From positions 62,001-126,000 of the forward strand of contig JAEEOK010000059.1 of assembly GCA_016284235.1 (NCBI GenBank): 64,000 nucleotides of DNA, given 5' to 3'. The stretch comes from Succinivibrionaceae bacterium. GTDB lineage: Bacteria; Pseudomonadota; Gammaproteobacteria; Enterobacterales; Succinivibrionaceae. Shown one piece after another: positions 36,974 to 45,646 of this stretch (its first letter is position 1; each line of letters starts with the position of its first letter). The position numbers were made by a program, and so were the translations under genes. The notes beneath the pieces are model-generated. The model worked only from the letters and a program-made list of their open reading frames with translations. It was not told the origin of the DNA and ran no database searches.

Positions 36974-37477
36974 TAAAAGCATTAGGTCTTAAATCCTTAA
37001 GGTTCTTTACAAAATCCTGTTGGAAATTGTATAGCACCTGTTCCAGGTAGATCTATTCACTCTTCATATTGAAGATAAAAAATGTGGTCCCATTTTAAAA
37101 TGTAAAAAAAAACACAAATGGAACCACACTATGAATTACGATACTATCGCGGTAGTATCACAATTCCGTCCCGATTAGCAATTAGTTTGTTTTGTTCAAG
37201 AAAAATTACGGTTCTTTACAAAATCCAGTCGGAAATATCCAGGATGATTTATTCCAAATAAGCAAAATTCATCGGCAGGAAATAATAATTTGCAAGAGTT
37301 CAGGATTTCCTCGATGCTGTCGTATCATCCTCTAAACAATTGATACTCGGAGTTTTGTGTCCATAAAGTTACCTGCGTTATCTCTGAAATGAAATACTGC
37401 TGAAGGTAACACCTTGATCCAAAGTTCAAAGGTATGGACAGCGCCGTTTCAAATGGAATTTGCAAAGACCGTTTTTT
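36974..37477. repeat. Intergenic region with direct and inverted repeats, possible IS debris
   Basis: 504 bp without an intact gene. A 27-bp direct repeat with two mismatches begins GGTTCTTTACAAAATCC at 37001-37027 and 37210-37236. Between the copies lies a 13-bp inverted repeat with one mismatch (37083-37095 and 37116-37128, TGTGGT arms) and a short frame starting ATGAATTACGATAC near 37131 that stops after 15 codons. The ends look like terminal sequences of a decayed insertion element. No family could be named from sequence alone. Confidence 0.45.
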
Positions 37478-38548
37478 TTATTTATTTTCTTCGTTCCCGC
37501 ATCTGCGCTTAACGTTCTCGCGGATTGAATCAGCCGGAGAGAGCTCATTCGTTTCTGAATCAGAACCTTCTGTATTATCTTCTCCTTTGCTGTCGCTACA
37601 TCTGCACTGAGTATTTCCCTCTATAGCATCAGAGAGAAATTTTTCCTCCTGGGCTATTGTCATCACAGAACCGTCGCGCTTATACATAGCTTTTTCCTTC
37701 TGTTTCAAATCAAACATATCCTGGAGACAGGCATGTATTTCAACACCAAAGAAAACAATAAGCCAGCTTACGTAAATCCATACTAGCAGAATAGGAACCA
37801 CAGCTATGGCACCATATATATTCTGATATGACGGAAAATATAAAATGTAAAGAGAAAAGGCTCTCTTGCCAAGTTCAAGGAAAAACGCTGCTACAAAGGC
37901 TCCGATTGCAGCATAGGAAACCTTAACCTTACGGTTTGGCACAACAGAATACATAAGAAGCAATGCTACAAAGGAAAAAAGACCCGGCAGAATAGTTATA
38001 ACCTTATTCTGAAGATACGGGATTATACCGAGACCTTCATCAACGTGATAGGAAACCGCAACAGAAGTAAGAGCCAAACTGCTGCCTGTAAGTATCGGTC
38101 CCAAAGTAATGACCATCCAATAAACTGAAACCGTGGTTACAATCGGACGCTTTGCCTTGCACTTCCATATATGATTAATGGAATTGTCTATAGATTGAAG
38201 CAGCATCATTGATACAACCAGAAGTGCTATGGCACCAATGATAGTAGTATTTGAGGCGTTTCTAGTAAAAATTTCCAGATTTTTCTCTAAAATATCTCCT
38301 GATACAGGGACAAAATTACTGAATATCAGTTCCTTTATTTGAGCCTTGGTTGATTCAAAAACAGGAAGAGTTGACAACATTGAAAACAAAACTGTTACCA
38401 GGGGGACCAGAGAAAGTAGCGTAACATATGCTAAATGACTTGCTTCAACGGTAATACGATCATGAATATAACGCAGAGCAAGTGCCTTATTAAAAAGCAA
38501 AAATCGCCCAAGAACAGGAATTGAAAACAATTTAGTCGCAAAACTCAT
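37478..38548 (-). CDS. yihY: YihY/BrkB-family inner-membrane protein
   Basis: 356 aa polytopic membrane protein of the YihY/virulence-factor BrkB family (formerly called RNase BN). About six transmembrane helices lie between residues 30 and 285. Recognisable blocks are ASHLAYVTLLSLVPLV, ALLVVSMMLLQSIDNSINHIW, SYAAIGAFVAAFFLELGKRAF, YGAIAVVPILLVWIYVSW and VFFGVEIHA. The C-terminal 70 residues are hydrophilic and rich in Glu/Asp/Ser. Biochemical function is not established. Minus strand; weak ribosome-binding site. Same strand as clcA/typA, about 190 bp downstream of clcA. Confidence 0.88.
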   Translation of the reverse strand: MSFATKLFSIPVLGRFLLFNKALALRYIHDRITVEASHLAYVTLLSLVPLVTVLFSMLSTLPVFESTKAQIKELIFSNFVPVSGDILEKNLEIFTRNASNTTIIGAIALLVVSMMLLQSIDNSINHIWKCKAKRPIVTTVSVYWMVITLGPILTGSSLALTSVAVSYHVDEGLGIIPYLQNKVITILPGLFSFVALLLMYSVVPNRKVKVSYAAIGAFVAAFFLELGKRAFSLYILYFPSYQNIYGAIAVVPILLVWIYVSWLIVFFGVEIHACLQDMFDLKQKEKAMYKRDGSVMTIAQEEKFLSDAIEGNTQCRCSDSKGEDNTEGSDSETNELSPADSIRENVKRRCGNEENK

Positions 38549-38736
38549 AAAAAATCCAATTAACAGTTAGAACAACATTCGTGGCATCTGCAAAACAACC
38601 AGCAGAAAGACGACTATCATTTTATCAGCAGTTGGAGCATTATTATCTCAAAGTACTCATCAGAAAACGGAAAAATAACCTAATTTCACAAAAAAAGAAA
38701 AGCAGTATGAACAATCAGAAAGCTTTCCCTTCAATC

Positions 38737-40116
38737 TTAATGAATTTTTTCAATGGATTTATGCTTCTCATCAGCCAGTCGCAGCGTGCGGTTAAGGATC
38801 TGGGTATAGATAGGAATACCTCCAAGCTTCTGTGCCACAAGAGTTGCTGTCAGTGTAGTTACCATCATCGGAAGCAGAAACTGAAAATTATTAGTCATCT
38901 CTGTAGCAAGAACAATTCCGGTAACGGGAGCTCTGACAGATGCTGCAAAAATCGCACACATGCCGGTAATGGCAAGAATTCCGGTTTCAGGAATGAATGG
39001 CAGATTCAGTTTAGACAGAATCATACCGAAGATTGCACCGAGGAGAGTACCTATCGCAAGACTAGGTGCGAATATGCCTCCCGGAATTCCGCTACAGAAG
39101 CACAGCAATATACCGATGGTTCTGAAAACAAGAAGAAATGCCAGAAAAGACAGAGAACCGCCGCCATTGATCCATTTAGGGATAGACATCATTCCTGAAC
39201 CAGCAGCATCAGGAACAGTTACAGACAAAATGCCCCAAAAACCTGCCAAAATGAAAATCACAGGCAACGCTCTCAACAATCTGCCACAATGAAGTCTGAG
39301 ATAAAAATCCTGAAAAACAGCAACGCAGCGGTTAAAAAACACACCCATTAACCCGGCAAGCAAGCCAAGCACAATGAACCAGATAAGAGAAGAAACAGGA
39401 GGAGTTGAAAAAACCGGCAGTTTGGAAAACACTGGTTCATCGTCCAGCACACAATTTCTAGTAACAGTTGCAGTTACAACCGTTATTGCAACAAGCTTAA
39501 CGGAGAGGAAACTGTAACGAAACTGAGGTCTGAGTTCTTCCAAAACGAACAAAATACCGGCAAGAGGAGCGTTAAAGGCTGCAGCAAGACCTGCTGCGCC
39601 ACCAGCGGCCAAAAGAGCCATGGAGTGAAATCGAGGAAGCAGCGCCAAATCAGCCACCATTTTTCCCAAATTGCCTCCAATCTGAATTGAAGGACCTTCC
39701 CGGCCCAAGATCATACCTGAACCAAGTGAAGCTATTCCTCCGACTAGTTTCACAGGAAGCACTCTCCACCAGCGAACAGGACGCCTGTGATCAAGAGCCC
39801 CCTCAATTTCCGGAATACCAGAACCACCTGCCTCCGGAGCAAATCTGAAAGTCAAAAACAAAGCAAAAGATGCAAGCAGACCGGAGGCAACAAAAACAGC
39901 CAGAAAAGCAGTAAAGGATCCTGTTTGAGACCGAAACCACTGCAAACGATAAACAGCAATCAAATCTGGAATAATCTGAAATGCAACACACACCAAACCG
40001 GTCAGAATTCCAAGGAATATTCCTAAAATAAGAATACGCCCCGGTACTATTTCCTTCTTAAGCAACCGTCTTATTGCCCTGCGTATAACAAAACGTTTTC
40101 TAGTCTTTAATGGCAT
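38737..40116 (-). CDS. clcA: H+/Cl- exchange transporter ClcA
   Basis: 459 aa from the ATG at 40116 (MPLKTRKRF). The frame extends 15 codons further to an ATG at 40161, but that codon lies in the loop of a terminator hairpin, so I prefer the internal start although its ribosome-binding site is weak. CLC-family signatures: GSGIPEIEGAL, GREGPSIQIGG (gating Glu), FNAPLAGILFVLEELRPQFRYS (proton-pathway Glu) and SGIPGGIFAPSLAIG. Both key Glu residues are present, so it is an antiporter as in E. coli, where ClcA supports acid resistance. It is 56 bp downstream of typA. Confidence 0.9.
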   Translation of the reverse strand: MPLKTRKRFVIRRAIRRLLKKEIVPGRILILGIFLGILTGLVCVAFQIIPDLIAVYRLQWFRSQTGSFTAFLAVFVASGLLASFALFLTFRFAPEAGGSGIPEIEGALDHRRPVRWWRVLPVKLVGGIASLGSGMILGREGPSIQIGGNLGKMVADLALLPRFHSMALLAAGGAAGLAAAFNAPLAGILFVLEELRPQFRYSFLSVKLVAITVVTATVTRNCVLDDEPVFSKLPVFSTPPVSSLIWFIVLGLLAGLMGVFFNRCVAVFQDFYLRLHCGRLLRALPVIFILAGFWGILSVTVPDAAGSGMMSIPKWINGGGSLSFLAFLLVFRTIGILLCFCSGIPGGIFAPSLAIGTLLGAIFGMILSKLNLPFIPETGILAITGMCAIFAASVRAPVTGIVLATEMTNNFQFLLPMMVTTLTATLVAQKLGGIPIYTQILNRTLRLADEKHKSIEKIH

Positions 40117-40133
40117 ATCTGCAACAAATGTCA

Positions 40134-40169
40134 GAAAAATAAAAATCAGAGTCTTTTTCATGACTCTGA
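40134..40169 (-). terminator. Rho-independent terminator downstream of typA
   Basis: Perfect 8-bp stem TCAGAGTC/GACTCTGA (40146-40153, 40162-40169) with an 8-base loop. On the minus strand it is followed by a run of T interrupted once by A (40134-40145). It lies about 50 bp after the typA stop and covers the first possible clcA start codon. It may act as full terminator or as partial attenuator before clcA. Confidence 0.75.
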
Positions 40170-40217
40170 CTTGACAAATAACACGCCTCCTTTACAAGAG
40201 GACCTTAAGAAGCAGAA

Positions 40218-42068
40218 CTACGACTTCATCTCGAGAGATGAAGGATTGTGTCCCTGAGCCCCGCGATATGCTCTGATACGATCGATTTCAGTCAGATGTT
40301 TCTTTCTCAGACGAATTGACTGAGGAGTAACCTCCACAAGTTCATCGTCGTTGATGAATTCAAGCGCCTGCTCAAGAGATAAAACAACAGGAGGAACCAG
40401 AACAATAGCCTCATCTGTACCGGAAGCACGCACATTAGTAAGTTTCTTACCCTTTAGGCAGTTAACCGTAAGATCATTGTCACGATTGTGGACTCCTATA
40501 ATCTGACCCTCGTAAACCTCTGCTGCATGACCTATGAACAGGTATCCGCGATCCTGCAGATACCACAGAGCATACCCTAAAGCCTTACCGGTGGCATTGG
40601 AAATCATTACACCGTTTTTACGGCAGCCGATATCACCGCCCCGGTACTCTCCGTAACTGTCGAAGGTATGATAAATCAAACCCATGCCTGAAGTCATAGT
40701 CATAAACTCGCTTTGGAAACCAATGAGTCCTCTGGATGGAATCTTGTAATCAATGCGAACTCTGCCCTTTCCATCAGGAACCATATCCACAAGTTCGGCC
40801 TTTCTTTCACCAAGAGCCTGCATAACTGCACCCTGACTGCCCTCATCCACATCAACAGTCAGATTCTCTATCGGCTCCATCTTTTTACCATCAATTTCCT
40901 TAATGATGACCTCAGGGCGAGATACTGCCAGTTCATAACCCTCGCGACGCATACTCTCGATAAGCACACTCAAATGAAGTTCGCCTCTACCTGACACCTT
41001 GAATTTGTCAGTATCATCTGTCATTTCAACGCGCAGAGCAACATTATGCTTAAGTTCTTCTTGAAGCCTCTCCAGAATATTTCTAGAAGTAACAAACTTG
41101 CCCTCCCGTCCTGCAAAAGGTGACGTATTTACCTGGAAGGTCATGGACACAGTCGGTTCATCAACAGTCAGAGGTGGCAGTGCCTCTACGCATTCAGAAG
41201 AACACACAGTATCGGAAATTTTCAGTTCTCCAAGTCCTGTTATTGCAACAATGTCGCCGGCATCAGCAGTGGCAACCTCACTTCTCTGCAATCCCAGATA
41301 TCCCAGAATCTGTCCTATGCGACCAGTTCTGGTCGTTCCGTCAACTCCTACAACAGTGACAGGCATATTCGTTTTTACAGTACCCCTCATAATTCTACCG
41401 ACTCCGATTACTCCAACATACGATGAATAATCGAGTTGAGAAATCTGCATCTGGAAAGCTCCCGAAGGATCTGCCTTAGGTGGGGAAACAAAATCAACGA
41501 TAGCTTGGAACAAAGCCGTCATATCATCCTTTGGATCATTAAGATCCAGTGTGGCAGTGCCGTTAAGTGCGGATGCATAAACAATAGGAAAATCAAGCTG
41601 CTCATCACTTGCTCCCAGATTGTCAAACAGATCAAATACCTGATCTATAACCCAGTCAGGTCTGGCTCCCGGACGGTCAATCTTATTAATTACCACTATA
41701 GGCTTAAGTCCGGCAGCAAATGCCTTCTGGGTAACAAAACGAGTCTGAGGCATAGGCCCGTCAACGGCATCTACAAGCAGAAGCACTGAATCCACCATGG
41801 ACATGACGCGCTCTACCTCTCCGCCGAAATCGGCATGACCCGGAGTATCAACAATGTTGATGCGGTAACCATTCCAGTTAATGGCTGTATTTTTAGCAAG
41901 GATTGTAATACCGCGCTCTTTCTCGATATCATTCGAATCCATAACTCTTTCCTGATCGGCACTGGCACGGTCAAGAGTTCCAGACTGCTTTAAAAGTTTA
42001 TCCACGAGTGTAGTTTTACCGTGATCAACATGAGCAATAATCGCAATATTACGAAGCTTTTCTAACAT
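40218..42068 (-). CDS. typA: Ribosome-associated GTPase TypA/BipA
   Basis: 616 aa from the ATG at 42068 (MLEKLRNIAIIAHVDHGKTT; GAGGA six bases upstream). The frame can extend nine codons. Translation-factor GTPase with G1 HVDHGKTT, G2 RGITILAKN, G3 DTPGHADFGGEVE and G4 NKIDRPGA, EF-G-like domains and the BipA-specific C-terminal domain. Slightly longer than E. coli BipA (607 aa). It acts in ribosome assembly and stress or cold growth. Divergent from glnA, as in E. coli. Confidence 0.97.
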   Translation of the reverse strand: MLEKLRNIAIIAHVDHGKTTLVDKLLKQSGTLDRASADQERVMDSNDIEKERGITILAKNTAINWNGYRINIVDTPGHADFGGEVERVMSMVDSVLLLVDAVDGPMPQTRFVTQKAFAAGLKPIVVINKIDRPGARPDWVIDQVFDLFDNLGASDEQLDFPIVYASALNGTATLDLNDPKDDMTALFQAIVDFVSPPKADPSGAFQMQISQLDYSSYVGVIGVGRIMRGTVKTNMPVTVVGVDGTTRTGRIGQILGYLGLQRSEVATADAGDIVAITGLGELKISDTVCSSECVEALPPLTVDEPTVSMTFQVNTSPFAGREGKFVTSRNILERLQEELKHNVALRVEMTDDTDKFKVSGRGELHLSVLIESMRREGYELAVSRPEVIIKEIDGKKMEPIENLTVDVDEGSQGAVMQALGERKAELVDMVPDGKGRVRIDYKIPSRGLIGFQSEFMTMTSGMGLIYHTFDSYGEYRGGDIGCRKNGVMISNATGKALGYALWYLQDRGYLFIGHAAEVYEGQIIGVHNRDNDLTVNCLKGKKLTNVRASGTDEAIVLVPPVVLSLEQALEFINDDELVEVTPQSIRLRKKHLTEIDRIRAYRGAQGHNPSSLEMKS

Positions 42069-42659
42069 AAAATCCTCTATTTGACGTATAGCCAATTCCT
42101 AAACTATCAGACCATTAACTACTGTAAAGCATAAAAAGTAGAGTGTATTTTACACTTAATTCTGTGATCTTCATAGCAGATCATTAATAATGATTATTGC
42201 AGAAGACTCAAGGATGTGCAGAGAAATTGCATAAAAATTTCTAAAAAGGAATTTATTATCAATCCCCGGTTACGGGTTTAACCGTTGCGGACATAATTTC
42301 TTGTTTCAAAGTTTCTGCCGGAAACCGCTAATCCAGCGCAGAATACTCCACGGATCTAATAGTTCTATGCAGCAGATATACGCAATTTCAGAACAAGAGA
42401 CTGACTTGTTCCCTAGCCTGCTTTCATCAAATCATTACCTTATCTGACTGTAATTTATAGCAAAAATTGTGATAAAGGTATAAAATTAACTACATTACCA
42501 CTACGATGCAGCGCTTCATGGAAGAAAAAGCATTAAACATTCTTTTAACTAGCTCATGCTGGCAGCCAGTTTCTATCAGAACAGGATTTTTGTGCCGGTT
42601 GAACATTTTTAACAGCTCTGCTCAAGTAATCTCACAACAACACCAGAGGACATACCCCA
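42069..42659. promoter_or_regulatory. Divergent typA/glnA intergenic region
   Basis: 591 bp. A perfect palindrome AGTGTA-TTT-TACACT lies at 42142-42156, 74 bp upstream of the typA start. A TATAAA near 42479 could be a glnA -10. I looked for a sigma-54 promoter with the GG-N10-GC rule before glnA and did not find a good one. No small gene is evident. Confidence 0.4.
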
Positions 42660-44084
42660 ATGTTAGAAACATCTGATCTAGTGCAGGAACTTTTGCAAAC
42701 AATCAAAGAAAAGGATATTAAATTTCTGGATCTCCGTTTTACCGACACCAAAGGAAAAGAACACCATATTTCTATTCCGGTAAGTCAGATAAATGAAAAT
42801 TTCTTTGAAGACGGTAAGATGTTCGACGGTTCCTCCATAGCGGGCTGGAAGGGAATCAACAAGTCAGATATGCTTCTTATGCCGGACATTACCACATGGC
42901 ACGAGGATCCTTTTTATCTGGAACCGACCATATTCATTCGCTGCGATATCCTCGAACCTAAGACAATGGTTGGATATGACCGCGATCCTCGCTCCATAGC
43001 AAAACGGGCAGAAGAATATCTTAAATCAACAGGTATAGCTGACAACGTGATATTCGGCCCTGAACCTGAATTTTTCGTATTCGACGATGTTCGCTTTGCA
43101 AATGAGATGAACGGATGCTTCTACAAACTTGATTCAGAAGAGGGTGCATGGAATTCCGGAACAGAATACAAGCAGGGAAATCTTGGACACAGAACATTTG
43201 TCAAAGGTGGATACTTTCCGGTTCCTCCTGTAGATCCGTCACAGGATCTCCGTTCCGCCATATGTATTGAACTTGAAAAAATGGGAATGGTTGTTGAAGC
43301 TCATCACCATGAAGTTGCCACCGGCGGTCAGAATGAAATTGCTACAAGATTCAATACCCTGACCAAAAAGGCGGATGAACTGCAGGAACTGAAATATGTA
43401 ATAACAAATGTCTGCAATGAGCATAATAAAACCGCAACCTTCATGCCGAAACCGATTTTCGGTGATAACGGATCCGGAATGCACTGCAATCAATCCCTGG
43501 GAAAGAACGGCAAAAATCTGTTCGCAGGTGACGGCTACGGCGGTCTTTCGCAGCAGGCTATCTACTATATAGGTGGCATAATCAAGCATGCAAAGGCTCT
43601 AAATGCATTTACCAATCCTTCTACAAATTCATACAAGCGACTGGTTCCTGGTTTTGAAGCTCCGGTTATGCTTGCTTATTCAGCCTCCAACCGCTCGGCA
43701 TCAATACGGATTCCGGCTGTCTCGTCGCCGAAAGCTACAAGAGTTGAAGTAAGATTCCCTGACTGCATGGCCAATCCGTATCTCGCATTCTCCGCAATGC
43801 TGATGGCCGGACTTGACGGTATTCAGAATAAGATAAACCCAGGCGATGCACTGGACAAGAATCTCTATGATCTGCCTCCGGAGGAAGCAGCCAATGTGCC
43901 ACAGGTTTGCGGTTCTCTTGAAGAAGCTTTAAATTCACTTAAAGCTGATCACGAGTTTTTAACAAGGGGAGGAGTATTCTCAGAGGACTTTATAACTTCG
44001 TATATTGAATTGAAGATGCAGGATGTAAACAGAGTAAGAATGGCTCCTCATCCTTTGGAATTTGAACTGTACTATTCATTGTAA
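42660..44084 (+). CDS. glnA: Glutamine synthetase, type I-beta
   Basis: 474 aa (E. coli 469). Catalyses glutamate + NH3 + ATP to glutamine. Motifs seen are [12 protein letters not shown], the metal/active-site block [29 protein letters not shown] and NRSASIRIP. The adenylylation motif NLYDLP is present with Tyr403, so enzyme activity should be controlled by GlnE as in enterobacteria. GAGGA nine bases upstream of ATG. ntrB and ntrC, commonly downstream in gammaproteobacteria, are absent; a DUF805 gene follows instead. Confidence 0.98.
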   Translation: MLETSDLVQELLQTIKEKDIKFLDLRFTDTKGKEHHISIPVSQINENFFEDGKMFDGSSIAGWKGINKSDMLLMPDITTWHEDPFYLEPTIFIRCDILEPKTMVGYDRDPRSIAKRAEEYLKSTGIADNVIFGPEPEFFVFDDVRFANEMNGCFYKLDSEEGAWNSGTEYKQGNLGHRTFVKGGYFPVPPVDPSQDLRSAICIELEKMGMVVEAHHHEVATGGQNEIATRFNTLTKKADELQELKYVITNVCNEHNKTATFMPKPIFGDNGSGMHCNQSLGKNGKNLFAGDGYGGLSQQAIYYIGGIIKHAKALNAFTNPSTNSYKRLVPGFEAPVMLAYSASNRSASIRIPAVSSPKATRVEVRFPDCMANPYLAFSAMLMAGLDGIQNKINPGDALDKNLYDLPPEEAANVPQVCGSLEEALNSLKADHEFLTRGGVFSEDFITSYIELKMQDVNRVRMAPHPLEFELYYSL

Positions 44085-44212
44085 AATGATTCGGTTTAAA
44101 AAAGCATTTTATCGTGGGAATTACAATTCCTCGGTGACTGCTGCGATTTGCAATTAAAAAGTTAATTTTTAACTTTAATTGTTGTTATAAAAAACTTAAC
44201 AAGGAATAAAAA

Positions 44213-44554
44213 ATGGATTTCAAAACTGCTGTAAATACATGTTTGGTTAAAAAATACTGCAACTTTAGCGGTAGAGCATCTAAATCGGAGTTCTGGTGGT
44301 TCTATCTGGCTCAGATAATCATATACTTTGTAGCCGGATTCATCGGTGGCCTGCTCCTACGTGATAATGCAAGTATACTCTCATTCCTGGTTTCATTAGC
44401 TCTCCTCCTCCCAGCTCTCGGTGCGGGATGCAGAAGGCTTCATGATACAAACAAAAGCGGATGGTGGCAGTTAATTGCATTTATTCCAGTTATCGGTATC
44501 ATCATACTGATAATCTTCTGGATCAAAGACCCTGTTGAACCAAATAACTACTAA
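44213..44554 (+). CDS. DUF805 membrane protein
   Basis: 113 aa of the DUF805 family (E. coli YhaH/YhaI type), with FSGRASKSEFWWF near the N terminus, three to four hydrophobic helices and the RRLHDTNKSGWW motif. Function of the family is unknown. ATG preceded by AAGGA. It lies 128 bp after glnA in the same direction and is closed by a terminator, so it may be partly co-transcribed with glnA. Confidence 0.88.
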   Translation: MDFKTAVNTCLVKKYCNFSGRASKSEFWWFYLAQIIIYFVAGFIGGLLLRDNASILSFLVSLALLLPALGAGCRRLHDTNKSGWWQLIAFIPVIGIIILIIFWIKDPVEPNNY

Positions 44555-44617
44555 TAAATGGCAATCCCGTATCCACTGGTAAGGTGAGATAGTAAGAGGA
44601 TATGTCACTGATTGATG

Positions 44618-44650
44618 GAAAAAGAGGGACTTGCAGTCTCTCTTTTTCAT
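44618..44650 (+). terminator. Rho-independent terminator after the DUF805 gene
   Basis: 13-bp stem (44618-44630 with 44636-44648, one G-U pair) and a 5-base loop. The descending arm ends in five T before CATTC. Located 64 bp after the stop codon. Confidence 0.8.
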
Positions 44651-44711
44651 TCATGACTGATTTAATTTTCTTGAAAGAGTATGCTCACATAAGAATAATC
44701 GCTCAAACCGT

Positions 44712-45527
44712 CTACCTGGTATTGAGTTTGTTGTAATTGTCACACCCGGCATTATTCCCCATATCACATGCCATCTTGAAATATTGAACAGCCAGAGAAG
44801 AATCCTTCTCAACCCCCCTGCCCGTATAATAAAGCAACGCAAGATTATTACACGCAAAGTTGTCTTTCAGTCTGCACGCCTTATCATAAAAGGAAGCTGC
44901 AGCACCAAAATCGACTTCTCCTCCACTGCCGTCAGCATACAACTTGCCGAGATTATAACAACCTTTGGCAAAATCCAGACTGCATGCCTTCCTGTTGAAC
45001 TCTCTAGACAGCGAAAAATTCTGCATATTCATCTGATTTGAACCGTAAATAACGCCAGCATTGTAACAGCTTTCACCATCACCAAGTCCACATGCTTTTT
45101 CATAGAACTTTAGAGCTGTTTTGAAATTTTTTTCTACAGTCTCACCAACTACATAGTATCTTCCAACTGTATAACAGCCATCAGCCAAATTTAAGTCGCA
45201 GGACTTTTCATAGTACATCAAGGCTTTTGTATCGTCTTTGTCTACTCCGATGCCGTTCTGATAATGCGTACCTAGATTATAGCAGGCTCCAGCCTCATGA
45301 AATGAACACCCCTTTTGACAGTAATCAAAGGCTTGCTGATATTTTTCATCATGTTTTGCCTTTCTTGCTAAATCAAGGCACTCTTTCCCGTTATGACAGA
45401 CTGTCACAGCATCCCCTTCCCTACTTTCACCAATTTCCGGAACAACAGTTTCTGCTGCAGCAAATCCACCGCCAAACAAGCCAAAAGCAACGGAAATCAA
45501 AGTATGAAACACTCTTGCGGAATTCAT
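44712..45527 (-). CDS. Secreted Cys-rich Sel1-repeat protein
   Basis: 271 aa from ATG 45527, chosen because GGAGG lies seven bases upstream. A signal peptide (about 1-25) is followed by six or so Sel1-like repeats of about 35 residues, each carrying one Cys pair (for example SCDLNLADGCY, ACGLGDGESCY, ACSLDFAKGCY). This is the disulphide-stabilised form known from Helicobacter Hcp proteins, usually mediating protein interaction in the periplasm or outside the cell. Downstream of the clostripain-family gene on the same strand with a 119-bp gap. Confidence 0.85.
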   Translation of the reverse strand: MNSARVFHTLISVAFGLFGGGFAAAETVVPEIGESREGDAVTVCHNGKECLDLARKAKHDEKYQQAFDYCQKGCSFHEAGACYNLGTHYQNGIGVDKDDTKALMYYEKSCDLNLADGCYTVGRYYVVGETVEKNFKTALKFYEKACGLGDGESCYNAGVIYGSNQMNMQNFSLSREFNRKACSLDFAKGCYNLGKLYADGSGGEVDFGAAASFYDKACRLKDNFACNNLALLYYTGRGVEKDSSLAVQYFKMACDMGNNAGCDNYNKLNTR

Positions 45528-45646
45528 CTTTCCTCCATACAACGACACTCTTTCTTACAACAGGACAATTCAGAAAAGGGTACAGAACGCTCTTAACAAT
45601 CAGCATTCCGTACCGTATCTCTCATGCCCCAAGAGACTGACGATTA

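Noticed and set aside
38581..39198. 205-codon plus-strand frame between yihY and clcA
   Set aside because: Mostly antisense to clcA, with Lys/Ser/Asn-biased low-complexity translation and no start signal.
42550..42600. Possible sigma-54 promoter TGGCAG before glnA
   Set aside because: The GG-N10-GC spacing rule fails at the -12 position.
45590..45640. Imperfect hairpin between the C11 peptidase and Sel1 genes
   Set aside because: Stem broken by two mismatches and no T-run. Not supported as a terminator.
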